Below, in pieces: positions 1 through 7,031 of a stretch of 64,000 nt of DNA. The DNA is from JAEUQQ01 sp963697285 (GTDB lineage: Bacteria > Acidobacteriota > Vicinamibacteria > Vicinamibacterales > JAFNAJ01): positions 310,001 to 374,000 of the forward strand of contig CAVONI010000002.1 of assembly GCA_963697285.1 (NCBI GenBank), written 5' to 3'. A program made the translations under genes and the position numbers. Every line of letters starts with the position of its first letter. Positions within the stretch are counted from its first letter, which is position 1. The notes under the pieces were generated by a model that did not search any database, was not told the origin of the DNA, and worked only from the letters and a program-made list of their open reading frames with translations.

Positions 1-1
1 C

Positions 2-403
2 TCGCAGCGCTTCTACCCGATGGACTACGAGTGGGGCCGCATCGCGCGCGTTGCCGGATCGGGCCTCGTCGCGTACGGCCTCGCCCGGCTGCTGGTGCCG
101 CGGCAACTCTCGCCGCTGCCCTCGCTGCTGCTTCACGGGGGCACCGTGGTGGCCGCTTATCCGCTGATGCTGCTCGGGCTCGGGTTCTACCATCCCGCCG
201 AGATCGCGATCATGCGACGATTGGCGTCGCGGCTGCGACGCCGGACGGTCGCGGCGCCCACCGAAGAGAGCACGGAACTGGCCGGCGAGATCGTGCAGGC
301 GGCCATCACCGACGAGATGATCGACTCCCCTGAACCCGATTCGCCCGAGGCGGACGTCGTGGCCGGCCCGCAAGGTCGCCCGGCCCCGCCCACGCGCGCA
401 TGA
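2..403 (+). CDS. Wzx-type oligosaccharide flippase, C-terminal part (5' truncated)
   Basis: Only the last 133 codons lie in the window; the frame is open to the left edge. The visible part starts with a YPMDYEWGR-like loop typical of the end of the transmembrane domain in MATE-like polysaccharide flippases. Two hydrophobic segments follow (about residues 20-35 and 45-65 of the visible part), then a charged, disordered, Glu/Pro-rich cytoplasmic tail. Wzx proteins flip undecaprenyl-linked sugar units across the inner membrane. The stop overlaps the next start (ATGA at 400), so it is probably cotranscribed with the acyl-transfer genes downstream. The family call rests on a short C-terminus and on context. 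Confidence 0.6.
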   Translation, partial: SQRFYPMDYEWGRIARVAGSGLVAYGLARLLVPRQLSPLPSLLLHGGTVVAAYPLMLLGLGFYHPAEIAIMRRLASRLRRRTVAAPTEESTELAGEIVQAAITDEMIDSPEPDSPEADVVAGPQGRPAPPTRA

Positions 404-1548
404 GACGCCTGGCTGCCCTCGCGTGCGCGTTTGCGCTCGGATTCGGCGCCTTCGAGGGCGGGATGCGTCTTGCCGGTGGGTCTGAGGCCGCCCCCGCGTT
501 CCAGCGCCTGTTCATGCCCGACCCGCGGATCGGCCACCGCCTGCGTCCCGGGGCACGCACGCATTACGCAACCCCCGAATTCGCGGCCGACATCGCCATC
601 AACGGCGACGGGGTGCGCGGTGAGGAACTCGGGCCGAAGCAACCGGCTGAACGGCGCATCGCCATCCTCGGCGATTCCATCGTGCTCTCGGTGCAGGTCG
701 ATCTCGCCACGACGTTTGCGGCACAGTTGGAGGCGCGGCTCAATGCCGGCGCGGCGTCGCGCACGCGCGTCATCAACGGAGGCGTGCAGGGATACGGCCC
801 CGTCGAGGAACTGCTCTTCTACCGGCACGTGGTCGCGCGCCTGGAGCCTGACGTGGTGCTCGTGATGGTCTTCGTGGCCAACGACGCGATCGAGGCGATC
901 GACTCGGCACCGAAGCTCGTCGCGCCGCCCGACAACGTCGCGCCGGTGAGCGACGATGCCACCTTCTTCGCGCGGCGCCTGGTCCGCCGCAGCATGGTGC
1001 TGCAGACCGTGCGGCTCCGCGTGAACGAGGTGATCGACTGGATGCGGCCCGAGGCTGCGCCGTCGCTCTCGCGTCCACTCGGGACGTACGCCGCCAATCC
1101 GCCCGCAGAGATCGCGCGGGGACTTGCCCTCACGCGCGACGTGCTGGCGACGCTCGCGCGCGAGGCCGACGCGCGAGGGACGCGCGTCGGGCTGGTGCTG
1201 GTGCCGGCGAGGCTGCAACTCAACGACACCGATTTCGCGCACCTGCAGGCGAGCGCGCGCGCGGCCGGCCACGAACTGCTGCGCGACGCCGCCACGACCC
1301 GCTTCGCCGACGCGCTGGCGCCGCTCGGCCTGCCGATGCTCGACCTCCTCCCCGCCCTCCGCGCGCAGCCTGATCCGGCCGGACTGTTCTTCCGCGAGAA
1401 CATCCACTTCACGCCGCGGGGCCATGCCGTGGTCGCAGAGGCGCTTGCGACGTTCGTCGGGCGGATGCTGGGCGATCGTGCTCGGCTGTCTGCCTCCGCT
1501 GCGGAGATCACCAACGCGGCTACGGCGAGACACGCCGCCGGGAACTGA
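400..1548 (+). CDS. SGNH/GDSL-fold hydrolase or acyltransferase, periplasmic (AlgJ/AlgX-like role)
   Basis: 382 residues with an N-terminal hydrophobic signal or anchor (about 1-20). The SGNH blocks are in order: ILGDS with Ser93, NGG around 126-128, ND at 161-162, and a C-terminal NIHFTPRGH segment carrying the catalytic His. It starts inside the stop of the flippase gene (ATGA) and is followed 9 bases later by an MBOAT gene. In alginate and related O-acetylation systems an MBOAT protein passes acyl groups over the membrane to a periplasmic SGNH enzyme that modifies the glycan. That pairing is the likely role here (inference); the exact acceptor is unknown. Confidence 0.75.
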   Translation: MRRLAALACAFALGFGAFEGGMRLAGGSEAAPAFQRLFMPDPRIGHRLRPGARTHYATPEFAADIAINGDGVRGEELGPKQPAERRIAILGDSIVLSVQVDLATTFAAQLEARLNAGAASRTRVINGGVQGYGPVEELLFYRHVVARLEPDVVLVMVFVANDAIEAIDSAPKLVAPPDNVAPVSDDATFFARRLVRRSMVLQTVRLRVNEVIDWMRPEAAPSLSRPLGTYAANPPAEIARGLALTRDVLATLAREADARGTRVGLVLVPARLQLNDTDFAHLQASARAAGHELLRDAATTRFADALAPLGLPMLDLLPALRAQPDPAGLFFRENIHFTPRGHAVVAEALATFVGRMLGDRARLSASAAEITNAATARHAAGN

Positions 1549-1556
1549 GAGGCGGC

Positions 1557-2978
1557 GTGGTCTTCAACTCCCTCCACTTCGTCGTCTTCTTCGCGGCCGT
1601 CTACGCGCTGTATCGGGTGTTGCCGCATCGCGCGCAGAACGTGATGCTGCTCGGGGCGAGCTACTACTTCTACGCCGCGTGGGACTGGCGCTTCCTGGGC
1701 CTGCTGATCGCCCAGACCGTGCTCGACTTCACGATGGCGCGCCTCATCGCCGCGACCACGGACCGATCGCGCAAGCGGCTGTGGCTGCTCGTGAGCCTCG
1801 TGTTCAACCTCGGCATGCTGGGGTTCTTCAAGTACTTCAACTTCTTCGCGGCAAACCTGCACACCCTGGCCGCGTCGGTCGGCTGGGAGGTCGACACCGT
1901 CACCCTCCGAATCGTGCTGCCGGTGGGCATCAGCTTCTACACGTTCATGACGATCAGCTACGTCGTCGACGTGTATCGCGGGATCTGGGCCCCGACGAGC
2001 AACTTCATCGACTTCGCGCTCTACGTCGCCTACTTCCCGCACCTGGTGGCGGGACCGATCCTGCGGGCCGCCAAGCTCATCCCCCAGCTCGAGATGTCGC
2101 GACGGGTCACGTGGGCGCAGAGCCGCGAAGGGCTCTGGCTGGTGGCGTGGGGCATGTTCCAGAAGGTGCTGGTCGCCGACAACCTCGGCAAGATCGCCGA
2201 TGCCGTGTTCGCGCCTGATGCCACGCCGCACGCCGGCGAGATCCTGCTCGGGGTGTACGCGTTCGCGTTCCAGATCTTCGGCGACTTCGCCGGCTACTCG
2301 AACATGGCGCGGGGCATCTCGAAACTGCTGGGCATCGAACTGTCGCTCAACTTCCTGACGCCGTACTTCGTGACGTCGCCATCGCAGTTCTGGCGCCACT
2401 GGCACATCTCGCTGTCGGAGTGGCTGCGCGATTACCTCTACATCCCGCTGGGCGGCAACCGCCACGGCACGTGGATGACGAGGCGCAACCTGATGATCAC
2501 GATGGGCCTCGGCGGCCTGTGGCACGGTGCCGCCTGGACGTTCGTGATCTGGGGCCTGTACCAAGGGGTCGTGCTCGTCGCGGCGCAGATGATCGAGACG
2601 GGGTCCGCGCGGGCGGGAATCATGTTGCGACAGGGCCTCACGGCCAGCCGCGTGCTGCTCGGCCTCCTCATGTTTCACGTCACCTGCGTCGGCTGGCTCA
2701 TCTTCCGCGCCAGGTCGGGGCGGCAGATCGGCCACCTGGCGGGCGAACTGGCGACCGGCTGGACGTGGGGCCCGAGCGCGCCGGCCTACGCGTGGGCGCT
2801 GGTCGCCTACGCGTTGCCGTTCATGCTGATCCACGCCGTCGAAGCGCGACGGGGCGACGTGCTGTTCATCTTCCGCACGTCCACGCCGGTCAGGTACGCC
2901 ATCTACGTGTTCATCTTCTACGCGACGATGCTGTTCGGCGACTTCGGCGGCTCGGAGTTCATCTACTTCCAGTTCTGA
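1557..2978 (+). CDS. MBOAT family O-acyltransferase (AlgI-like)
   Basis: 473-residue polytopic membrane protein, a usual length for bacterial MBOAT enzymes. It begins with the family-typical MVFNSLHFVVFF segment and has the conserved WRHWHISLSEWLRDYLYIPL block near residue 280 and the GLWHGAAW block near 320, which holds the catalytic His. It starts at GTG; no better start is seen. It probably transfers an acyl group from a cytoplasmic donor across the inner membrane for O-acylation of an exported polysaccharide, working with the SGNH protein encoded just upstream. Confidence 0.9.
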   Translation: MVFNSLHFVVFFAAVYALYRVLPHRAQNVMLLGASYYFYAAWDWRFLGLLIAQTVLDFTMARLIAATTDRSRKRLWLLVSLVFNLGMLGFFKYFNFFAANLHTLAASVGWEVDTVTLRIVLPVGISFYTFMTISYVVDVYRGIWAPTSNFIDFALYVAYFPHLVAGPILRAAKLIPQLEMSRRVTWAQSREGLWLVAWGMFQKVLVADNLGKIADAVFAPDATPHAGEILLGVYAFAFQIFGDFAGYSNMARGISKLLGIELSLNFLTPYFVTSPSQFWRHWHISLSEWLRDYLYIPLGGNRHGTWMTRRNLMITMGLGGLWHGAAWTFVIWGLYQGVVLVAAQMIETGSARAGIMLRQGLTASRVLLGLLMFHVTCVGWLIFRARSGRQIGHLAGELATGWTWGPSAPAYAWALVAYALPFMLIHAVEARRGDVLFIFRTSTPVRYAIYVFIFYATMLFGDFGGSEFIYFQF

Positions 2979-2998
2979 AGGGGCGAGGAGACCCATCG

Positions 2999-3286
2999 AT
3001 GAGCCTTCATCTGCTCGAGCGCGTCCCCGGGGGCCTGCGCACGCCGATCACGATCGTCCAGTTGGATGACATCCCCGGCGGAGCACGCATCCGGTGCCCG
3101 AAGTGCGGATGGGAGCCGTCGGCTGGGGATACCTGGGCCTGCGAGTGCGGACACACGTGGAACACCTTCGACACGCGCGGCACGTGCCCGGCCTGCCAGC
3201 GGCGGTATGCCGAGACGCAGTGTCCGAGTTGCGGCGAGTGGTCGCTCCACGAGGACTGGTACACCGGCGACGAACCCCGGCAATAG
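2999..3286 (+). CDS. small double zinc-ribbon protein
   Basis: 95 residues starting at an ATG behind a good GGGGCGAGGAG Shine-Dalgarno. Eight cysteines form two ribbons: CPKC at 33/36 with CEC at 48/50, and CPAC at 63/66 with CPSC at 75/78. There is no signal peptide or membrane segment, so it should be a cytoplasmic zinc protein. The first 30 residues look like a small independent strand-rich segment. I do not recognise a named family. It closes the flippase-SGNH-MBOAT block, 20 bases after the MBOAT stop, and is followed by a palindromic repeat, so it is probably the last gene of that transcript. Confidence 0.7.
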   Translation: MSLHLLERVPGGLRTPITIVQLDDIPGGARIRCPKCGWEPSAGDTWACECGHTWNTFDTRGTCPACQRRYAETQCPSCGEWSLHEDWYTGDEPRQ

Positions 3287-3301
3287 CGTGACAGCCAGGA
3301 C

Positions 3302-3428
3302 GGGGTCACGTCTTTCATTGCAGCAAAACGCACGCTCTGACCCCGGGTGAATCGGACCTCGCGCCGCGCTGCAGGGCCGTTCGGCGGGGTCAGAGCGTGC
3401 AAAACGCTGCAATGAAAGACGTGACCCC
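3302..3428. repeat. REP-like palindromic element with two 43-nt arms
   Basis: Left arm 3302-3344 and right arm 3386-3428 are inverted copies of each other, matching at all positions except the central five bases, where each arm carries AAAAC in the same plus-strand orientation. The arms begin with GGGGTCACGTCTTTCATTGC and end with CTCTGACCCC. They enclose 41 bases of unrelated sequence. The whole unit sits between two genes. A single diverged arm recurs at 21346-21388, so this is a dispersed family. No associated transposase is in the window. Confidence 0.9.
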
Positions 3429-3442
3429 TCCGGTTGGCGCCC

Positions 3443-3448
3443 TACGAT
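3443..3448 (+). promoter_or_regulatory. candidate -10 box for the radical-SAM-like gene
   Basis: TACGAT lies 15 bases before the ATG at 3464 and 14 bases after the palindromic repeat. This favours 3464 over the in-frame ATG at 3452 and TTG at 3434, which would fall too close to or upstream of transcription start. No clear -35 is visible. Confidence 0.35.
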
Positions 3449-3463
3449 AAGATGGTCCGTTCG

Positions 3464-4636
3464 ATGTCGCTCGTCCGCCGCCTCCGCCGTGCCGTGGGTG
3501 ATACCGCCCGCGCCATCCCGCTCGCCCGGGAGGCGTCGGCACGTGTCGCCAGGCGGAAGTACGCACAGCGCGTCCACCGTTTCCTGGTCGAGAAGTCGGG
3601 GATCGCCGACCCGCGGCCCGACGGCGTGCTCTACGAAGCCGCGGGCGCCCTGCCCTCCGAGCACGTCGTGGCGCCCCTGGCCGTCGAGGTGTTCACGCAG
3701 GCCATCCCCAGGCGCCACCGGGGGCAGGTGAACCTCGCCGGTGACCGGCCGTTCACGCGCGACGACATCCTCGACATACTCGAGGTGTTCCGGACCAAGG
3801 GATACCGCTGCGAACGCCTGGCGACCGACGGCACAGCGCTGACACCGGCGCGCGCCGACGCGCTCGTCGCGCTGGCCGGCAAGGGGTTCCTGCAGCAGGT
3901 GTCGCACGCGATCGACCGCCCGCGGCAGGTGATCCGCGGCTTGCCCCCGGCCGACGACGGCGGGACGGGCATCCGGACGCTGATGCAGGCGGCCCGCCAC
4001 CGTGGCGAACCGCTGCGGCTGATTGCCGACACAACCGTCCATGGCGAGACGCTCGACGCGTTGCACGCGAGCGCCGATGGTGCGCGCGACCTTGGCGCCG
4101 ACGCCGTCGAGATGCACCACCTGATGTTCGCGACGCCCGACGAGGTCGACGAGACACTGCGGCTCGTGGGCGAGACCGACCGGACGCTCATCGCGACGAA
4201 CATCACCAATGACCCGGGGATTCCGGCGGCGCGGGTGCGCGTCCAGGCCGAGGCGCTCCGGTCGCGATGCGGAGCCCTCGGGCTCCACTTCGATCAGCGC
4301 CCCGAGGTGCACGACGCCATCCTCGACGACTACTACACGCCGGGGGCCAGGCTCGACGGGCGGTGCCTGTACCCGTTCCTGCACGCCAGCGTGTCGTTCA
4401 GCGGCAAGGTGCTGTTCTGCCCCTACATCCGGATCGTCGTGGGCGACCTCACCGCGCAGACGCTCGCGGAGGCGTGGAATACGCCGCGCTACACCGCCCT
4501 GCGGAAGTCGCTGCTCGAGCAGCAGTTGTTCCCCGTCTGCCGGCGATGCTGCAAGGCGGAGTTGACGGGCAAGCCCCTGCCGCAGCCCGTGCGCGTCTTC
4601 ACCGCCCCGCTACCCGCCATGGCGGGAACCGCCTGA
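3464..4636 (+). CDS. radical-SAM/SPASM-like protein lacking the radical SAM cysteines
   Basis: 390 residues from the ATG at 3464. The middle resembles a radical SAM barrel: a LAGDRPFTRDDILDIL segment stands where GGEPL usually is, followed by a YRCERLATDGTALT strand like the usual TNG element. The C-terminus resembles a SPASM or twitch domain with cysteines in GRCLYPF, LFCPY and VCRRCC. The N-terminal CxxxCxxC loop that binds the SAM cluster is absent: there is no cysteine in the first ~100 residues. It is 32 bases upstream of an intact radical SAM gene. It may be a non-catalytic partner or scaffold (inference). The real start is uncertain. Confidence 0.55.
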   Translation: MSLVRRLRRAVGDTARAIPLAREASARVARRKYAQRVHRFLVEKSGIADPRPDGVLYEAAGALPSEHVVAPLAVEVFTQAIPRRHRGQVNLAGDRPFTRDDILDILEVFRTKGYRCERLATDGTALTPARADALVALAGKGFLQQVSHAIDRPRQVIRGLPPADDGGTGIRTLMQAARHRGEPLRLIADTTVHGETLDALHASADGARDLGADAVEMHHLMFATPDEVDETLRLVGETDRTLIATNITNDPGIPAARVRVQAEALRSRCGALGLHFDQRPEVHDAILDDYYTPGARLDGRCLYPFLHASVSFSGKVLFCPYIRIVVGDLTAQTLAEAWNTPRYTALRKSLLEQQLFPVCRRCCKAELTGKPLPQPVRVFTAPLPAMAGTA

Positions 4637-4668
4637 TCAGATTCGTGACCGAACAACAAGTGGATTCG

Positions 4669-6144
4669 ATGGAGCCGATGCCTGAACGTGTGCTGCTGGT
4701 CAACCCACCCGCCATTGGTGGGATCAAGTTCACCCGCCAGGGCCGCTGCCAGGAGCGCGAGGAGGTGCTCGGCACGACGAAGCCCCCCTACACGCTGGTG
4801 GTGATCGCGGCCTTGCTGCGTGCGCGGAACGTCGCGTGCCGGGTCATCGACCAGACGGCGTCAGACATCCCGACCGACGAGGTGATCCGCACGCTCGAGC
4901 GCGATGGTTTCACGCCGACGACCATCATCTTCCCGAGCACCACGCCAACGCTCGACGCCGACGTGGCCGAGATGCGCCGCCTCAAGGCGCATTTCGGCGC
5001 ACCGATGTTCTGCTTCGGTCCGCACGCCAGCACCGTGCCGCAGGAATCGATGGCCCGCGTGCCCGACGTCGACGGCATGTTCGTCGGCGAACCCGAAGAC
5101 GCCGTGCTCGCCCTCGTGACGCGGGCCGACCGCACGTCGCTCTCCGGCATTCCCGGGCTGACGTACCGCGATGGCGACACGGTGGTGCCGCACTCGGCAC
5201 ACGGGACGTTCACCGGTTTCGCCGAGATGCCGATCCCCGCCTGGGACATGCTGCGCCTGAGCGACTACACGCTGCCGCTCGAGGGCAAGCCCTACATCCT
5301 GATCGAAACCAGCCGTGGCTGCCCGTACACGTGCGATTTCTGCGTGGCGCCCATCCACCAGGGCCACAAGTTCCGCGAGCGCGACGCCACGCGTCTCGTC
5401 GACGAGATGGAATACGCCGTCACGAAGCTCGGCGTGAAGCACTTCTACCTGTGGGGCGATACCGTCACGCTCAACGCCAAGAGCTTCAGCCGCTTCTGCG
5501 ACGAGCTGATCGCGCGCAACCTCGGCGCGCGCTGGTTCGGCAACGCGCGGGCCGACAACCTGGTCGATCCCGCCTTCGTCGCGAAGCTGAAGGCGTCGGG
5601 CTGCTGGATGCTCGCCATGGGCATCGAGTCCGAGAGCGAGGAAGTCCGCAAGGACATGGTGAAGCGGCTCGAGGAGCAGAAGGTCCGCACGGCGTTCAGG
5701 AACCTCCGCGCCACGGGCATCAAGTCGTTCGCGTTCTTCATCTACGGCTACCCGGGCGAGACGCTCGAGACGATGGAGCGCACGACGGCGTACGCGATCG
5801 ACCTGGATCCCGATTTCGCCAACTTCTACCCCGCGGTGCCGTATCCCGGGACCGACCTGTACGAGAAGGCGAAGCGCGAGGGCCTGCTGGCCAGCGAAGA
5901 CTGGACCCGCATGGAATACAGCTACTACCTGCTGCGCGACGGCGACATCAACGAGACCACGGTGATGGCCGCCATCCAGCGCGCACGGCGCAGGTTCTTC
6001 CTGCGGCCGCGTTACATCCTGCGCAACGCCGGCGACCTCGTGAAACTCATCTTCACCAAGCGCCACATCGTCGCCGACGTGATGGGCCAGTTCCTGTTCG
6101 GCAACCCTGTCACCGAGGCTCGGCCACAAGCGCGTCAGGTGTAG
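4669..6144 (+). CDS. B12-binding-domain radical SAM enzyme (BchE/HpnR-like family)
   Basis: 491 residues. The N-terminal ~180 residues form a Rossmann-like B12-binding domain opening with RVLLVNPPAIGG. The classical DxHxxG motif is not evident, as in many members. The radical SAM motif is C-x3-C-x2-C in RGCPYTCDFC near residues 216-223, followed by the barrel elements LWGDTVTL, GIESESEEVRK and GYPGET. Members methylate, rearrange or cyclise lipids and cofactors; the substrate here is unknown. Its place in a surface-glycan cluster suggests a lipid or sugar-lipid target. The start is the ATG at 4669; GTGs at 4645 and 4660 are alternatives. Confidence 0.75.
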   Translation: MEPMPERVLLVNPPAIGGIKFTRQGRCQEREEVLGTTKPPYTLVVIAALLRARNVACRVIDQTASDIPTDEVIRTLERDGFTPTTIIFPSTTPTLDADVAEMRRLKAHFGAPMFCFGPHASTVPQESMARVPDVDGMFVGEPEDAVLALVTRADRTSLSGIPGLTYRDGDTVVPHSAHGTFTGFAEMPIPAWDMLRLSDYTLPLEGKPYILIETSRGCPYTCDFCVAPIHQGHKFRERDATRLVDEMEYAVTKLGVKHFYLWGDTVTLNAKSFSRFCDELIARNLGARWFGNARADNLVDPAFVAKLKASGCWMLAMGIESESEEVRKDMVKRLEEQKVRTAFRNLRATGIKSFAFFIYGYPGETLETMERTTAYAIDLDPDFANFYPAVPYPGTDLYEKAKREGLLASEDWTRMEYSYYLLRDGDINETTVMAAIQRARRRFFLRPRYILRNAGDLVKLIFTKRHIVADVMGQFLFGNPVTEARPQARQV

Positions 6145-6167
6145 GGGCCGCGCCCCTGCGCGGCCCG
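6141..6167. repeat. dispersed GC-rich palindromic repeat, copy 1
   Basis: GTAGGGGCCGCGCCCCTG followed by GCGGCCCG, starting on the stop codon of the radical SAM gene. A 27-base copy differing at one base lies at 32624-32650. It contains nested inverted repeats such as GGGCCGCG/CGCGGCCC. Both copies lie between convergent genes. Confidence 0.7.
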
Positions 6168-6202
6168 GGCGATCTGACCCACGGGTGTGGTGCGATGACC
6201 CC

Positions 6203-6234
6203 TGCAAGGGCCGCACTAGGGTGCGGCCCTTGCA
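6203..6234. terminator. hairpin between convergent genes, candidate bidirectional terminator
   Basis: TGCAAGGGCCGCAC at 6203-6216 and its exact reverse complement at 6221-6234 form a 14-bp stem with a 4-base loop. It lies in the 111-base gap between the ends of two convergent genes. There is no T-tract on either strand, so intrinsic termination is not assured. Confidence 0.45.
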
Positions 6235-6255
6235 CCTGGCCCCTGCACCTCGCCC

Positions 6256-7017
6256 CTATACGAGCCGCGAGTACGTCCGCTTCACGGGGTGCGCGCGCCG
6301 GTACAGCCACAGCGCGCGGAGCTGCCGGAGGTATCCCAGGGCCTCTCGCAGGTTCATCTTGCTGTCGCCCACCGTGCGGCCGGCGAAGACGTACGGCACC
6401 TCGGCGATCGCCGTCGCCTGGCCGCGCACGAGCAACTCGAGGCAGATCTTGAAGCCGCCCGCCTCGATCGTCACACCCCGCATGATGCTGCGGCGGACCA
6501 GGAAGAAGCCCGACGTCGCATCGACCACCGGTGTCACGGGGCGCGAGAGCAGGCAGGCCGCGCGCGACATCAGCAGGCGCCCCGTCCCCCAGTTCGTCGT
6601 GCCGCCTCCGGGAATGTAGCGGCTGCCGATGACGAAGTCGGCCTCGCCACGCTCGATGACGTCGAGCATCCGCGGCACGAGGCCTGGCGGATGGCTCAGG
6701 TCGGCGTCGATGACTCCGCAGATGTCGCTGGACGAGGCGTCGAACCCTGCGATCACCGCCGTGCCGAGCCCGAGTTTTCCGCTTCGGTGCACGACCTTCA
6801 TGCGGTAGCGTGTGGCGAGCTCGTCGGCCAGCGCGCCCGTCCCGTCGGGCGAATTGTCATCGACGATGACGAGCTCACCGTCGATAGAATGAGCGCGGAA
6901 GACCCCGAAGACTGCCTCGACCAACTCGGCCAGCCGGCCATGTTCGTTGTAGGTGGGCGCGACCAGCGAGAGTCGCGGGCGCGTGGCATCGGAGGGGATT
7001 GGCTTGGATTCGGTCAC
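6256..7017 (-). CDS. family 2 glycosyltransferase (polyprenyl-phosphate mannose/glucose synthase type)
   Basis: 253 residues from a GTG at 7017; an in-frame ATG at 7068 would run into the divergent gene. The GT2 fold is clear: LSLVAPTYNEHGRLAELVEA, VDDNSPDGT, DADLSHPP (the metal-binding DxD equivalent) and GSRYIPGGGTTNWG. The last ~40 residues carry no membrane anchor, so it resembles soluble dolichyl-phosphate-mannose-synthase types. It would charge a polyprenyl phosphate with a hexose on the cytoplasmic face. The neighbouring GT-C enzymes at 7.0-10.5 kb use exactly such donors, so the three genes plausibly form one glycosylation step (inference). Confidence 0.85.
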   Translation of the reverse strand: MTESKPIPSDATRPRLSLVAPTYNEHGRLAELVEAVFGVFRAHSIDGELVIVDDNSPDGTGALADELATRYRMKVVHRSGKLGLGTAVIAGFDASSSDICGVIDADLSHPPGLVPRMLDVIERGEADFVIGSRYIPGGGTTNWGTGRLLMSRAACLLSRPVTPVVDATSGFFLVRRSIMRGVTIEAGGFKICLELLVRGQATAIAEVPYVFAGRTVGDSKMNLREALGYLRQLRALWLYRRAHPVKRTYSRLV

Positions 7018-7031
7018 GCGTCTGAGACTCG

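Noticed and set aside
819..2996. 725-codon open frame on the minus strand across the SGNH and MBOAT genes
   Set aside because: It is a GC-driven shadow: low-complexity Arg/Glu/His-rich text, no motif, and it opposes two well-supported genes.
3434..3451. TTG start at 3434 for the radical-SAM-like gene
   Set aside because: It would lie upstream of the likely -10 at 3443 and has no ribosome site.
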